From Lepturacanthus savala (lineage: Eukaryota > Chordata > Actinopteri > Scombriformes > Trichiuridae): DNA of 64,000 nucleotides. Of the stretch, positions 47,962 through 60,880 are shown piece after piece. The position numbers were made by a program, and so were the translations under genes. The stretch lies in NCBI GenBank assembly GCA_030544235.1, contig CM060476.1, positions 25,198,233 through 25,262,232 on the forward strand, read 5' to 3'. How positions within the stretch are numbered: position 1 is the first letter of the stretch; every line of letters begins with the position of its first letter. The notes below the pieces were generated by a model. The model was not told the origin of the DNA. It made no database searches and saw only the letters and a list, made by a program, of their open reading frames with translations.

Positions 47962-48272
47962 GCAGCAAGGTGGTGCAGTGGGTAGTTGCTGTTGTCTCAC
48001 ATCAAGAAGATCACAGGTTCCAGTCCTTGGTCTTTCTGTGTAGAGTTCCATGTTCTCCTTGTGTCTGGTCCAGTCCAAACACATGCTGAGGTTAATTGGA
48101 GACTTTAAATTGCCCATAGGTGCGAGTGTGTGAATGAATGGTGTGTGTGCTCCATGATAGGCTGGTACCGATCTGGGGTGTATCCCTGCCTCTCGCCCAA
48201 AGTTCGCTGGGATTGGCTCCAGCAGACCATGTGACCCTAATGAGGAATAAGCAGGTATAGAAGATGAAATGA
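47962..48272 (+). mobile_element. SINE copy
   Basis: Starts GCAGCAAGGTGGTGCAGTGG with a tRNA-like head and a GGTTCCAGTCC B-box. It has a shortened middle and ends in AATAAGCAGGTATAGAAGAT. Same family as 17364-17736. Confidence 0.8.
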
Positions 48273-48566
48273 TATTTTCTGTCTTGACATGTTGATATTA
48301 GGCTCACGTTGACTAAGCCTCTGATTACCATTGTTCTATACAGTGTTCATGTCAACTGCTTTTATATCACATTCTATTCTTAGAAATATATACTGTACAT
48401 CCATAATAGAATATTTTAACATATGAAGTTAATTAAAGTTATGTGTTAAAACAATACAGAAAGAAAGACCTGTGGGACATCCTCAGCTTGATTTTTGGAC
48501 TTGGAGCTTGCTGTTTATCTTCTGGATCAGCAAGTTGTTAATTTCACTTTTCTGTCATATTTAAAT

Positions 48567-49537
48567 GAGTGCTGTCAGTTGATTAAAAAATTAATCAAAT
48601 TAATTACAGGATTTTGTAATTAATTAATCGAATTAATCGCATTTTATTGTCATATCTGCTAAAGGTCTCCTGATAAAGAATTTGAATTCTAGGATATTAA
48701 AAAATGGTAGTGTATGACTAATCAATTGAATACAGTAAGAAGAGAAGATCTGAAATCCAATTTTTTATTGGTGAACTGTGCTTCATAAATGAAATCCAAA
48801 AGTAAAGGTCAAGCACATTAAACCAGTTAGGCCAGGTGCATTATTCAGAAATGTAAAACAAACAGCAAGACAGTTAAATAAATAAAATAAGTCTTCAAAA
48901 TGTAAAACAAATACAGCGATTCAGTTAAATAAATACAATTCTGAAATAAAATAATGCTGTCTCAAATAGTCACTTAAGCTCAATATAGCAATTCAAAAAT
49001 GACTAATAGAAGTCATATATTTTGCGCTGCATTGTGCCAACATAATTTTGCTCGGTGAGAGCAAACACGTGTGGTTTGAACCAATCAGAATTAGCGATGC
49101 TGCTAACGTGACCACGTGTCCATCGGCCAACCAGAAACGCATTTGTTCAGCTCGCCTCGCCTCACGTTGCATAGCAACCAGAGACGCGCTCAGACTTGTC
49201 ACTCCGTGCCAAACGGCACAGACAGACACCGAAACAGCGTAGATTACACTGAAACGAGCACACTGGAATTGTTCCAGCACTCGGATAATGTAACTAATCT
49301 GACTTTAGTGCATCGTTTTCTTTATTTAACATGGGATTTTGACAGGGAGCTTCTTCTCCTTTTTTTAACGGCACGCCGTTCCGGTCGTGAATCTTTTAAC
49401 GGAATGTTGCTCCGGACAGTTCCGGTTCACTTTCACCCCTGAGCTCGCCACCGTCGATACTCATAATTAAATTTTTTAATGCATTAAATTGCGGCGTAAT
49501 TAATTAATCAAATTAATGCGTTAAAATGACAGCTCTA
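48567..49537. mobile_element. Non-autonomous hAT element (~970 bp), 8-bp target duplication
   Basis: The left terminus (G)AGTGCTGTCA and the reverse complement of the right terminus TAGAGCTGTCA are inverted. The octamer ATTTAAAT flanks both ends (48559-48566 and 49538-49545), with one more matching base possible. The ends are rich in TTAATTAATCAAATTAAT. The core (about 49140-49388) is GC-richer and is homologous, inverted, to the inside of the hAT at 4193-5408. No transposase is present. Confidence 0.85.
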
Positions 49538-49545
49538 ATTTAAAT

Positions 49546-52500
49546 GTGTTTTAACATTAATGTGTGACAGATTGCTCTGTTAAACTTACCATTAAAGTGG
49601 TGATTTATGGCTGTGCTAATTGTCGTGATTCGTTTAGCATTATGCTGTGAACTGTGAACAAACATGCCCCTTTGCTCAATTGACTGTGGTTTATTTTCTT
49701 TTCTTTGTTGCCGAACTTGTTAGTGGATTCTAGGTTGTTTATGAAAATGGTGATGCTGTGTTAGTTTATTAGGCTCCCAGCAAACATTTCAATGTTTAAA
49801 AAAGGGTGATTTATGGCTGTGCTGGCTGTTTGTTTGTTTATTAGTTTATCATTATACTAAGTAAACAAACACTTGCCTGTGCCCATTTTGTTGGTGATTT
49901 CTTGTTGTAGCTGATAGTGGGTTAGGGTTATGTTGTTTATGAAAATAGTGATTTGTAGCTATGTGTTGTAGTGGCTTGCTAGATTGCATGTGCATGGCAG
50001 ACAGAGCAGCAGCACAGGGTGGAGCTCTGGAGGAGGAAACACAGAAAGGAGGAGGGAGAGTAGTTGCTCTCATTGGAGATCCATGCCTGATTTTCAAAGG
50101 TGCATACTCCAGCTTTAATGAACAGGAATCTCACATAGCTCCCTTTTTCATCCAGATGAGAAGAGATGGTGAGGAGGATGTGTGCTATGGTGTCATTTGT
50201 TTGGTTGGGATGATAGGCAGAATGGAACTGGGTCATGAAGGAGGACACTCCTGCAGGGATCTGTGTGGGTCTACACAGCCCTTAACAGACCCTCGTGGAT
50301 CCGTTGGCACTACCTCTCTTGCTTTGCACCACCACCCTTCCCATCACATGGAAATAAAGACAAAAAAATTAAATTTAGCAAAGCAAAGAGTAAGCAATAC
50401 TATTTGTATTTGGAGTCAGTGGGTGCTGCCAATGGTCTCAAAGCTAGTGTAAAAGTTGTTTGTATAACTTGCTAAAGAAATATCAAACCTTAACAAGGCA
50501 GTGGGGCTGAGCATCTATATGTCTTAGAGCTTATCACATATTGTAGGGTGATCCCTGAATGACATAAAACCTGTGAAACTGTACAACTGTCTAGTGTTTG
50601 TTGATCCCTAAAACCAGAACTCCCCAAAGAGTTGCAGCAATGTTCTCTGGTCTTTCTCTTCCCAGAAAGCCTGAAATAAACGGCTGTGTTCTGGCCAGGC
50701 TGCCAACTGGCTGTCAGGATTACAGAGGAAGAGAAACGCGACTGTGGTTCAAGAACTAAGGACATCCCATTTGGACATTTGGCACAGGAATATGGATAAA
50801 ACAGGAGTGGTCTGATCAGCCAGACAGTGACTGTCAGCTGGAAGATTCAGGATGTGTCACCAGTGCAAAATCCTTTGAGGTTTGGATAAATGAAAACCTC
50901 AATTGACTAAACAGTTGGATAAACAATGTTAAGTTTATGAGACAAAATGTTCAAATAGAAAGAGATTAAATGGATAAAACCAGCATTTCCTACATTGTAA
51001 AAAACTCAAATGCATGGAGCTGTGTGAATAACTCTCAGCAGTAGCCAGAGGAATCCTGCCCAGAATAGTGTTTGATGAAATGAATAAAATACAAAGAGCT
51101 CCATGAAAAAAAGTGTGCCCGAGTAAACCCCTGATTCACCCTCCAGCAGGATAGATGCAAGGATGCAAGGATAGATGAGAGTGCAAAAAGATAAATCCTT
51201 TTACATTGCAATTACATGTGCCTAAAATACAACTCTCAAACATATCCATTGCACTTCTTATATGGAAATAAACACTGGTGCTTTTGAGAGGATGGGTCTT
51301 GATTAAAAAAGCTGGTGAGGTGCTGCAAAGCTAGTTAACAAAATGAGCATTAGTTCATTACTAGTACAGAATTCTAGCAATGTTGAATGTGCATTCACTG
51401 CTGACATACAGCACAGCAAATCTTCAGTAGAGAGCAGGGCTGCCTCCACTAGTTAAGAGACGCTCTGATTCACCAGCCTTAAATTACACTTAAAGAATGT
51501 GGAGCCTCAGGCGTACACATGCTTTGGAATTTTTGACATTGGCCTCATAAAGTCTTAAAAAACAGTTAAAATGTGTTGTCATGAACCAAAAGGAGAGGAA
51601 ATGGCAATACTCACTTTGTGACATGTTTAACATCAGAGATTTGCAGAGAAAATCCCAGACAGATAAACAGTGGGCTGATATCTGACATTTTAGTCTTGTG
51701 TTTTTTAGTTCATTAGAGAAAGATTTAGATGATTTTCGACTTTTCAACGTAGCTGTCTGCACCAGCTCAATGTGTGGCTTGAATCTCAGCTATAAGCCAG
51801 ATGCGTTTCACAGATGTAGTCACTTTATTTACGCATGAGGTCTTTTCTCAGTGACCACTCGTGATACTGCAACAAAAAATCCCACACAACCCAAATATCA
51901 TTTTTCCCATAGAGTGGTAGAATAGTAAAAAGGAAGCCTGTAAAACTGGCTTGGACAGGACACCCCCAGCTTTATATATTTTTAAGTCATGGACTTTTTA
52001 TCTGTCAAAAACAGCCAGAAAAGCTCTAGAAAAGTCTTTATTCCCAGCGTGACATCACAGCTTTGTGACGCAGCATGGTCTCGCTGTGTCTTAGAAGTGA
52101 GGACTTTTATTTATTTTTCATTAATTATTAATTAATTAATTTACTTATTTATTTATTGTTCTCCATCTGGGATGTATTTAACATGTAAATGGCTATTTTA
52201 ACACGTTCTGCTACATTTCTCTGCATGATTGATTGATTAATTGTGCAATCAGCTCTGAGTCTTTTTTTTTCTCTTTTTTTAACCATTTGGTTCAAATGCA
52301 AGCCATGTTCCTGGTTTCCACTAAAGGTATTAACTGGCTGTTATTGTATGTAGTACAGCTCCAAAAAGACAAAGTCTGCATCCATGTTTTGATGGACGCA
52401 CATGGAGTGAATTGGGGAATCTGAACCAGTAAGAGACAACCAGTGTTTACAGTCCTTTATTCTAGTCCTCACTAACAATAAATGAATATTTGATAGACAG

Positions 52501-55150
52501 TAGGTTGGTAGACGAAAGATATTAGTTAAAAGGTTTAACCCCAACAAATTGTAAAATTATAAAAATATATAATAATTTTGTGGCAGTTTTTGATGGTGAC
52601 TTTTTACGTCCCTAAAGTAAGGGGGAGTTTTTTTTAATCACATAATCCTTATGTGATAGTACCTACTTATACAGGTAGTGATAGTACACAACCAGGCAAG
52701 TTGGATATGTTTTCTGTGCATTACTAGGTCTCACAATAACATACATTTTTACATTACATTATACATTTTTTTATTTAAAGGAGGGGTAGGCTGTGTGATT
52801 TCTATGTACTTTTTATTATAATATTTGCAAGTGTTATATATTGATGGGAAACCATAAATAATGTGTAATAAATAAATCACCAAAATCCTTAATAAATTAA
52901 GAGTACAAGAAAGCCTGGCTAGCACCAGACCTTATCTCAATGTTGATTGATATTCAGTCTGGGAACCATCCATTCATTTGATTATACTGGAGACATAGTT
53001 TATGAAAGTCCATATTGGGTGCTACAAATGTCTGTCAAATGCTTCTGTATGTATCTTACAGCCAATCCTATCAAACATACCGGATGACATACCGTATACC
53101 CAATGACGATAAAATAGTTAATGCTAAAAGTTTCTCATTTTAAAATAAACTTGCAGTCAAGATTACTTAGACTTTCTGAGGGTTGCATTGAAAGGTAAGT
53201 TGCCATGTTGGATCCACAGTTAACAAAGTTGCTTCTGTGTTTCATCATGTTCATGTTGCACCCTCCCCCGTTCTGTGATTGGCTCCTTCGCTGGGGGGGA
53301 AATTGGGTCCATAGTGTCCAGACTGAAGTGCAGACCGAAATTAATTCACAATGAAGGATGGGTTACCCAGGCAATGTACAGGAGAATATTTACCTCCATC
53401 CCATCAACACTTCCAACCAGTAGCATTGATTGGCCCTTCAATCAGCCTGATTAGCCACCTTAGCCGTCCGTAAAAAGGTTGAAAAGGCTAAGCCACTGCA
53501 TATAATCAACCCCTAGGTGGCAGGTTATATGTGATGAGTGAGGAGCATGGACCCATAGAGCCACTAGAGAAGAGAGAGCAGAAAAGGTCAGAAAAAGTAT
53601 TTGGCCGCTGTCCATGATTTCTTTAATGTTTTTTATTGCATATATGGTGTTGCTGTTGAACACCACTGGTGCTGGCCTGGTACACCAACAGCCACTCCAC
53701 TAAAAGAGCGGAGGCCTGCTTCATAACAATGTGTCATCTAAAACACAATGTGGACATAGGTCACAGGTCAAACCTCTGTGACTGTCAATACATGACATCA
53801 TGGGTTCTGCTTTGCTGCAATAATGCTGCTGCATGTCTGCCAGTTGTAAGGTCCACATAAATATATTATACTGTGTTTCCTTTTGACAACATAAAACACT
53901 GTCCTGGACCTTACAACGTTCATCATTGGTGTGCGAGATGGTGGCCTCCACATATATATGACAATGCATGCGCTGCTGCAACATGCTAAGTTCACATGTT
54001 CGGCCTCCCGTTTGGAAAAGAAGAGCTGTGCACTGACCAGTTAAGATGATAGGCTCACAGAGCAGAGGTGGGGTGAGGTGGAGGATGGTGTATAAAACAC
54101 ACTGGGAGCTTTTAGTGCAACAGGCTGCGGTCTAATGAGGAAAAAGACCTTAATGGACTGTAAACACTTCAACCTCCTTTTCTATTAACATTTTCACAAA
54201 GAGAAAAAACACAAAATCAACATGTTGTTCAGATAAGTGTTTTGATGCTAGAAGACAGGAGTTAAAAGCTGGAGTTAGGAGTTAAAGGAGACAGGAGTTA
54301 AAATCAAGGCAAAGGAAAGATTATTTCCCTCTTTCAGCTGTATGTGTACACCCAGCAGCCATTAGCTCAATAGCCATTCTGCAAAAAGGTACAGTAGATG
54401 GAAACATACACTGAATAATGAGGCAGAACAAGAATTGACAGACCTGTTTCTATGAATTACATTATTTTAAACTGAAAAAAGCCAACCTGCCTACCTTTAT
54501 CTGCATCGATGTTGCACAAACCACATGTTGTCTGTCTTTTTTTTAATACATTACATTTTTTAAATTGTTATAGCAAAATGTATTGCTTTAGTATTGGTTC
54601 TTCATAGGTAAGATTCTGACACAAATCATTTTAAACACTATAGTTAAATATTGACTTCATCACAATACAGTACACTCTTTGCAATCAAATGTCTATGCAA
54701 GTACAAACATTAAATGAGAACATTTTTTACTTTTGTGATTTTTTGCCATCATTATCACTCAGAAAACATGTCAGCAGACCTCCATGCTAATACAAATTCA
54801 AGAGAATAAGAAAAGCACCAATGTAAGTGGAAGACAATGGGCCCTCCATATTTCCGGGGTAACCATGAGTTACAGGAGGAAATCATCATGCATCCACTCC
54901 TTCATTAGCATAACAAGCATTCAGAGGCCCGGGCCAACTCTGTGAATCATGGAGAGCAAAGAGCCCCTTCAGTCTTTTCCACCCCTTCCGCTCACCGCAA
55001 GTGGCCACTTAATACTTTGTTTTCCCCAACTGAATTACTGATGAGAGTAACATGCAAATCAGCTGTCCTGAGCACTGTGTCTTGATAAGGTTGAGAATGC
55101 ACCACCAGACCTGGGGGTTTGTGTTTATTAAACATTGCACATTATATATA
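49546..55150. other. Intergenic sequence, no gene recognised
   Basis: Several short open stretches, the longest at 49961-50452 on the + strand (163 codons). None matches a known family or has flanking splice sites. The intervals 49600-49650 and 49800-49850 share a GGTGATTTATGGCTGTGCT motif, a small internal duplication. Confidence 0.4.
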
Positions 55151-55175
55151 TTAGGGGTGTAAATCACCAGCTTCA

Positions 55176-55493
55176 TCACGATACAATATTATATTGATAT
55201 GTTTGCATGCCGATACTATGTTTGCTGATACCGGTCAAAGCTGGCGTATACACCTCTACGCTAACACTAGTAGTGCTAGCATGGGGGTTAATACCTTGTT
55301 TCTTCTTTAGGTGCCTGGACAAGTTTGTTGTGTTCCCAGAGTATTTCAATTCGTCATGGCATTGTTTGCAAATGGTTCGGCTTTTGTCCATTGAGCCATC
55401 TTTGCTGCGGGATCCGAAATATTTCCAAATTACTGATTTATTCCATAGGGGAGAGCGAATATCATCATCTTTTTCTTGGGTGCTGCTCGCCAT
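55176..55493 (-). pseudogene. BED-finger N-terminus of a hAT transposase (Ac/ZBED-type)
   Basis: From the ATG at 55493 the translation reads MASSTQEKDDDIRSPLWNKS, then VWKYFG-like VIWKYFGSR. A BED finger follows: CKQC (C-x2-C), NTTNLSRHLKKK, with the distal His in a degenerate position. It continues for 105 residues and then stops, so the catalytic core is missing. At 55152, TAGGGGTGTAAATCACC resembles one hAT terminus, lying just beyond the 3' end of the reading. The matching opposite end was not found near 55.5-56.4 kb. It is a decayed or internally deleted element. Confidence 0.75.
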
Positions 55494-56183
55494 GTCTAAC
55501 TAGTGACTATGGCAGCGGGAGTGACACAACGTGCTGTGTCAATTTCAAAATAAAAGATTGATGATGATGTCACAGCCCAGAGGTAGGGTGTGGATTATCT
55601 TGCTGTAGGATGAACTCCTGACTAACTAGGTCTAGATCATGGGGTTCTGCTTAGCTCTAGAGCTCTAGTCCGAGAAAAGACCCAGACATCAGGCTTCATC
55701 CATGCTGATATACAGATGGGGGTTAATTAACCAGCGAAACTTGGTTGGATCAACTTTAACCACATTATTTAAGTCCATTACTGCAGAAAAGCTGGATGTC
55801 TAAGTTGTTAACTATTACTTGATTCCTGAAAATTTCCTGTTTTTTATTGTGAATTTTGATCCCTAACAAGATTTAAAGTAGCAAAGATCATCTCAGTATA
55901 GTTTTCCACTTCTTTTCTCCAGCTTCTTTAAGCCTCTCCTCCTTTTTAAATGGCTGTGGCGGGTGTTGGTGGTGACTGTATAGTAGTGACATCACAACTT
56001 CACGTAAGTAACAGCTTGTCCCATGTTTTTTAAACATGGGACAGTATTAATACACTCTCTGCTGTCATATATACAGTAAACATATATATAGGGCTCTAAT
56101 AAATGTATACGGTATTCATTGTAATTAAACTGCTTTAATTTCAATACATGTAAAAATGTGTGTTCTAAAACTTTTGAACTGTA

Positions 56184-56240
<57 letters not shown>
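56184..56240. repeat. (TA)n microsatellite
   Basis: About 56 bp of AT dinucleotides. A long Tyr/Ile frame across it is an artefact. Confidence 0.95.
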
Positions 56241-56242
<2 letters not shown>

Positions 56243-56387
56243 GCAAGTTAAATTATCTGGTTAAAATCTGTATGTAAGAATAAAGATGCTGTAATATATC
56301 AGTAGCTTAATTTACTTTTGCCTGGTACCAACTTAGTGTCGCTAACATAATAAACCAATTGTTAGCATTAAGCTAACGTTAATATCT

Positions 56388-56690
56388 AAAGTGCATCCGG
56401 AAATTATTCATAGCGCTTCACTTTTTCCACATTTTGTTATGTTACAGCCTTATTCCAAAATGGATTCTATTAATTTTTTCCCTCAAAATTCTACCCAAAA
56501 CACCCACCCCCGGAAGAGCTGGAGGAAGTAGCTGGGGAGAGGGAAGTCTGGGCTTCCCTGCTGAAGCTGCTGCCCCCGCGACCCGATTACGGATAAGCGG
56601 AAGAAGACGAGACGAGACACCCCATAATGACAATGTGAAAAAACATTTTTGGAGATTTTAGCAAATTTATTAAAAATAAAAAACTAAGAA
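56388..56690. mobile_element. Tc1/mariner-type terminal fragment, interrupted by a LINE tail
   Basis: AAAGTGCATCCGGAAATTAT, TTCACTTTTTCCACATTTTG and TATGTTACAGCCTTATTCCA, then (after the insert) CCCATAATGACAATGTGAAA and AAAACTAAGAAATCACAC. These form a terminal segment I recognise as widespread in fish and attribute to Tc1-like transposons. No transposase is present. The attribution rests on memory of the sequence pattern. Confidence 0.6.
56506..56616 (+). mobile_element. 111-bp LINE 3' end inserted in the Tc1-like fragment
   Basis: Translation PEELEEVAGEREVWASLLKL with LPPRPDYG is the extreme C-terminus of the LINE ORF also seen at 28860-29312. ACACCC occurs on both sides (56500-56505 and 56617-56622) as a short target duplication, and the host sequence is continuous across it. 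A strongly 5'-truncated insertion. Confidence 0.8.
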
Positions 56691-56834
56691 ATCACACCTC
56701 AATACATAAATTAATTTAAGCAACAAAAGCATTGCATTCAGGAAATACGTTGTTAATAATAATATTATTATGATAATTCTAGTTGTTTTATTATTGATAA
56801 TTGATTGTGCTTTTCTTTTGGGGCGACACGTAGA

Positions 56835-57370
56835 TGGTGTATTTTGTGTGTTGGATTGAATGGCCTTAAACATGGTCATAGTTCCATTTAAGATGGTGAA
56901 TCAGAAAAATTGCTGTATGATTATATTGATGATTATATCGAGACGCAAGTTGTTCTCTGCTTTAGTAAGGAAACAATCCAATCAATCGAAGTGAGCTTAG
57001 CTTTTCTCTCCCTGGTTGTTTCAAAATTGCATTTAACTGCCCCCTTTGGTGACACGGTAGAGCAGTGGGTACCACTGTTGCCTCACAGTAATCAGGTCAC
57101 ATTAAGTCTTTGAGTTGAGACTTTTCTGTGTGGAGTTTCATCTTCTCCCTGTGTCTGGTGGGTGTTCTCCAGGTTCTCCAGCTTCCTCCCACAGTCCAAA
57201 GACATGCTGAGGTTAATTGGAGATTCTAAATTGCCCATAGATGTGAGTGAGTGGTGTGTGTGCTCCATGATATACTTGTACCCGTCATCTGAAACACGCC
57301 GGGATTAGCTCCAGCATATCATGTGACCCTAGTGAGGAATAAATGGGTATAGAAAATGACTGACTGACTG
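56835..57370. repeat. Left arm of an inverted MITE+SINE composite
   Basis: A MITE-like segment (GGTGTATTTTGTGTGTTGGA to ATTTAACTGCCCCCTTTGG) is joined to a SINE. The same junction and order occur inverted at 60174-60713, about 85-90 percent alike by eye. Confidence 0.8.
57045..57368 (+). mobile_element. SINE copy within the composite
   Basis: TTTGGTGACACGGTAGAGCA is the tRNA-like head. The body has TTTCTGTGTGGAGTTTCATC and GGTTAATTGGAGATTCTAAA, and the 3' end is TAGAAAATGACTGACTGACT. Same family as 17364-17736. Confidence 0.8.
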
Positions 57371-60170
57371 TTTTTCTTATATATTATCACTTTGTAGCAT
57401 ATTGCTGCAGGATTTTCTGTGTGAAGTTTTGTGAAGTCTGCGCCCCAGGCAGAGTCACTGGATTCCTGCAGAAAGTCTACAAGAGGACTTGAAGGCTTTG
57501 AGCTTTGGAGCTTGGCACTTGCAGATTTTCTGGGAACATGCTGACAATGTCTGTAAGAAGAAGCTTTGAAGTTCATTCTAGGATTATGCACGAGAAACTC
57601 CCATAAATCAACAGAAGGACTGTGGCAACTTTGCCAAGATGTCAGAACAACTGACCTGATAAGTATCTGAAAAAACATGTGCTCACGCCAAATATTGGTT
57701 TTATTTGTTTTTTTTAGTTTACTGATCTTTGACGATGTTAACTGATGAAATTGATGAAAAACTGATGAAAAACAAGTATCCATGACAGACTATGCTAAAA
57801 CATAGAACTGAACTATGGAGTGGATTAATTTGCCGAATGGTTAGGTAATATTAAAATTATCCTACCTCCCCTAGTGAAATGAATTCTGTCTGAATGGGGC
57901 AGTGATTCCTTGGAGGGATTCTGAGATACTTGATAAACACATTTCCTTGTGTTCTGACAAGCTTAAAACTCATTGAGTGTCTTGTTAAAATACACAGCAT
58001 GTGGACAAATACAGACAACCGAAGCAGAATACAAATACTTGTGTGCTCTCTGAATAGGTCAGATTGTGTGGTCTCGGCTCTAATGGGAGCTGACAGTGTG
58101 TATCGGCTGAAGATTGTCAAGAGCACCTGGATGGTGAGAGGAGAACCTCCATGTCTCTGAGAGCCAGTAGAGCAGAGCTCATTAACATGGTGTGTCATTC
58201 TGTGTTCTTCCAAATCCATGAAGAATGGCTCTCAGTCTGATCTTTCATTGGATTCATTGGACAGGGTCCTCCTCAGAGAGGTTTTGTTGCCAACTTGTCA
58301 ACAGAACACAAAAGAATCATGTCAGTCATGCTCCGACAGACTTTCTCATTTCTCTCACACACAGAGTTGTTGTGCCGGGTCTGCAGGGCCGGAGAAACCT
58401 AATGACCGGGCAGGCAAACCACAGGTCCAGAAAAAGAAAAGCAGTCAGTCAGTCATTACGCTCCCTCTGGCTCATTTCATCCTCCTTTGTGAGGAATGCT
58501 TTCTTTGGCTTTCTCCTTTCTATTCTGCTTGCCTACCAGCCTTCTGACCCCTTTCTCTTCCTCTCTATTTTCAGCTGCAGGAAGAATTTGGGTTAGAGGT
58601 GGATCAAAGCCCTGGCTCATTCATACAAACAAGTGATGTCATGGATGTGCTAGATGAGCGTATCTTACAAACATGATAGCATGCTGTCACCTTCTGTCAG
58701 GCTGAGCCTCCAGTGGACACCAAAATAAAATGAATGAAATCTAATACAAGAGTCCCGCTCTGCTTTCAGCCATGGTCATTACTGAGGGGGGGGGGTTAGT
58801 AACCAGCGGTGGCACTGGCATAGATGTTGGAGGCAAGGTTAGGTCTTGCCTGGCATAACCCCCGAGACTGGCCTTCGATGGATTAATGGAACAGTGACCA
58901 GAAATGCATTCACAACCATCAGAGACATTGGATACGTGTGCTATGCTCAGTGGCAAGGCAAGGTTGTACTGCCATGGACCTCACACAACATCCTAAAGCC
59001 GTTTTCTGTGCCCCTGTGGACCATCTCTTGGCAGAGATGTTTTTCAAAAGGACGCATATAATTGCGTGTTAGTGGTGATATTCTTTGTTGCTTGCAGTGT
59101 GGGAGATGCCCCAGGCCTTGATGGGATTTTCTCTCTTTTAACTGTTGTTTGGTAGGGTTTTGGACCTGGTTAAATAAAGCTGGGAGGAAAGTATGAGCCC
59201 CAGTAAGAATTATCTTTAGTAGTTCTAGATCTTAGAGCAAAACTCCATACATTGAGGCAGTTACTACAAGAGTCTCCACAAGGCCTGGGAGCATCAACAG
59301 AAAGAGAGAGAGAGAGGAGTTGGAGCCTGAGGTGCCAGGTTTTACAAATCCTGTCTCACCCCTTTAGACAACCACCTACACCATACCAGCAAACAGATGC
59401 TGCCAGGTTGCAACAGTATTATGCTGATGTATTCTCCCCCCTGCTGGTCCACCAGACTGTCCCAGTGCGTGACAATGCCCTATCAGCAAAATCAATTACC
59501 TGAACACAAAAGAAAAGTAGTTCAGAAGTAATTGGCAACCATGACAGTAATGAAAGAGTCCATCAGTGCCTGGTTAGGCCCATCTTACTGTTGGTTAAGG
59601 ATGAAGAATAACAGAGAAGGAGCCCTTTGTGCTTTATGTTCATTGCACTGCTTATAATCTCAATTTACCACTCAATAACTTGTAAAATCTCTGGAGTGAA
59701 GCATTTTGATACTGTAGAAACACTATGCAACCTTTTTAGTAAGTATCAAACAATGAGCATTGCTCAGTGTGTTAATGATGCCAGAGATCAGAAAAACATA
59801 TTACACACTCTCTTTTATTTGACACCCTTTGGAAAATGTTTGACATCCTTTGACTTTACAGCCATTGGAGAGTGATAGTCTGAATTGCACCTGGAATAGG
59901 TCACAGTTTACCTGAGTCACCTATTAAGCATAGTTGGATTGAACAAGGTAGTGTATTGACAAATCCTCATCAAAATATCCCTTACCATTGACAAAAGAAT
60001 TAGCAATGAAGCAAGTGTGCTTGAGTGCCAAAAGTTTTCTTTATATTCTTGATAATATGCAGACTGAGATTTTGGCATGCTGCCTCACAGTTACAACAAT
60101 GCACCAACAGTATTTTGACTTGGCCTCATAATTTGAGGAGCCTAAGTCCAGTACTCTTGCTCTAGTTATT
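57371..60170. other. Sequence between the inverted composites, no gene recognised
   Basis: Short overlapping open stretches (57319-57783, 57857-58219, 58218-58596) have no recognisable product and run through each other on both strands. A G-run lies at 58786-58795. Confidence 0.4.
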
Positions 60171-60173
60171 TAA

Positions 60174-60478
60174 TGAGGCAGTCAGTCCATCAGGTACTGG
60201 TGAGAGGCAGGGATATACCCCAGACACGTACTAGCCTATCATGGAGCACACACACTATTCACTCACACACTCGCACCTATGGGCAATTTAGAGTCTACAA
60301 TTAACCTCAGCATTGTCTGTGGACTGTTGGAGGAAGCTGGAGAATCTGGAGAAAACCCACACAAACACAGGGAGGACATGCAAACTTCAAACAGAAAGGT
60401 TCCAACTCAAAGACTTAAACGTGTGACCTTCTTACTGTAAAACAGTGCTACCCACTCCTCCACCATCTCGCCAAAGGG
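60174..60478 (-). mobile_element. SINE copy within the composite, minus strand
   Basis: The reverse complement reads GGCGAGATGGTGGAGGAGTG, GGGTAGCACTGTT and TTGCATGTCCTCCCTGTGTT, then GGTTAATTGTAGACTCTAAA. The last ~60 bp of the family consensus are missing. Confidence 0.75.
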
Positions 60479-60713
60479 GGCAGTTAAATGCAATTTTGAA
60501 ACAACCAGGGAGAGAAAAGCTAAGCGTCACTTTGATTGATTGGATTGTCACCTTACTAAAGCAGAGAAAACTTGCGTTTCAATATAATCATCAATATAAT
60601 CATACAGCAATTTTTCTGATTCACCATCTTATATTTTTTCATATATTTCACCATCTTAAATGGAACTATGAATGTCTTCAAGGTCATTCAATCCAACACA
60701 CAAAATACACCAC
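60174..60713. repeat. Right arm of the inverted MITE+SINE composite
   Basis: Reverse complement of the arm at 56835-57370. A small tandem expansion of ATATAATCATCA and TTCACCATCTTA words and a shortened SINE 3' end distinguish it. Confidence 0.8.
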
Positions 60714-60880
60714 GCTGCACAGCAGCTTACTGAGTTTATTCACAGTCACAACATTGCACCCAGCTTCTTTCTTTTAGAACCTGTTTCAAACCAGATACAA
60801 AAGTCACAGGATCACAGATCTAGTAGGACACCAACAAATCATGAATCAAATCGAAGTTAAATGAACTGTTACACCCCTAA
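60714..60880. mobile_element. hAT-type right terminus
   Basis: The segment ends GTTACACCCCTA, a terminus shared by many fish hAT elements (TAGGGGTGTAAC inverted). It adjoins the composite arm, so the MITE part of the composite may be a hAT derivative. No target duplication was found. Confidence 0.55.

Noticed and set aside
49961..50452. 163-codon open frame on the + strand
   Set aside because: Composition is not protein-like, an overlapping frame is open on the other strand, there is no known family, and there are no splice sites supporting an exon.
57319..58596. Cluster of overlapping open frames of 100-154 codons
   Set aside because: They overlap on both strands, one runs into the SINE tail, and none resembles a protein family.
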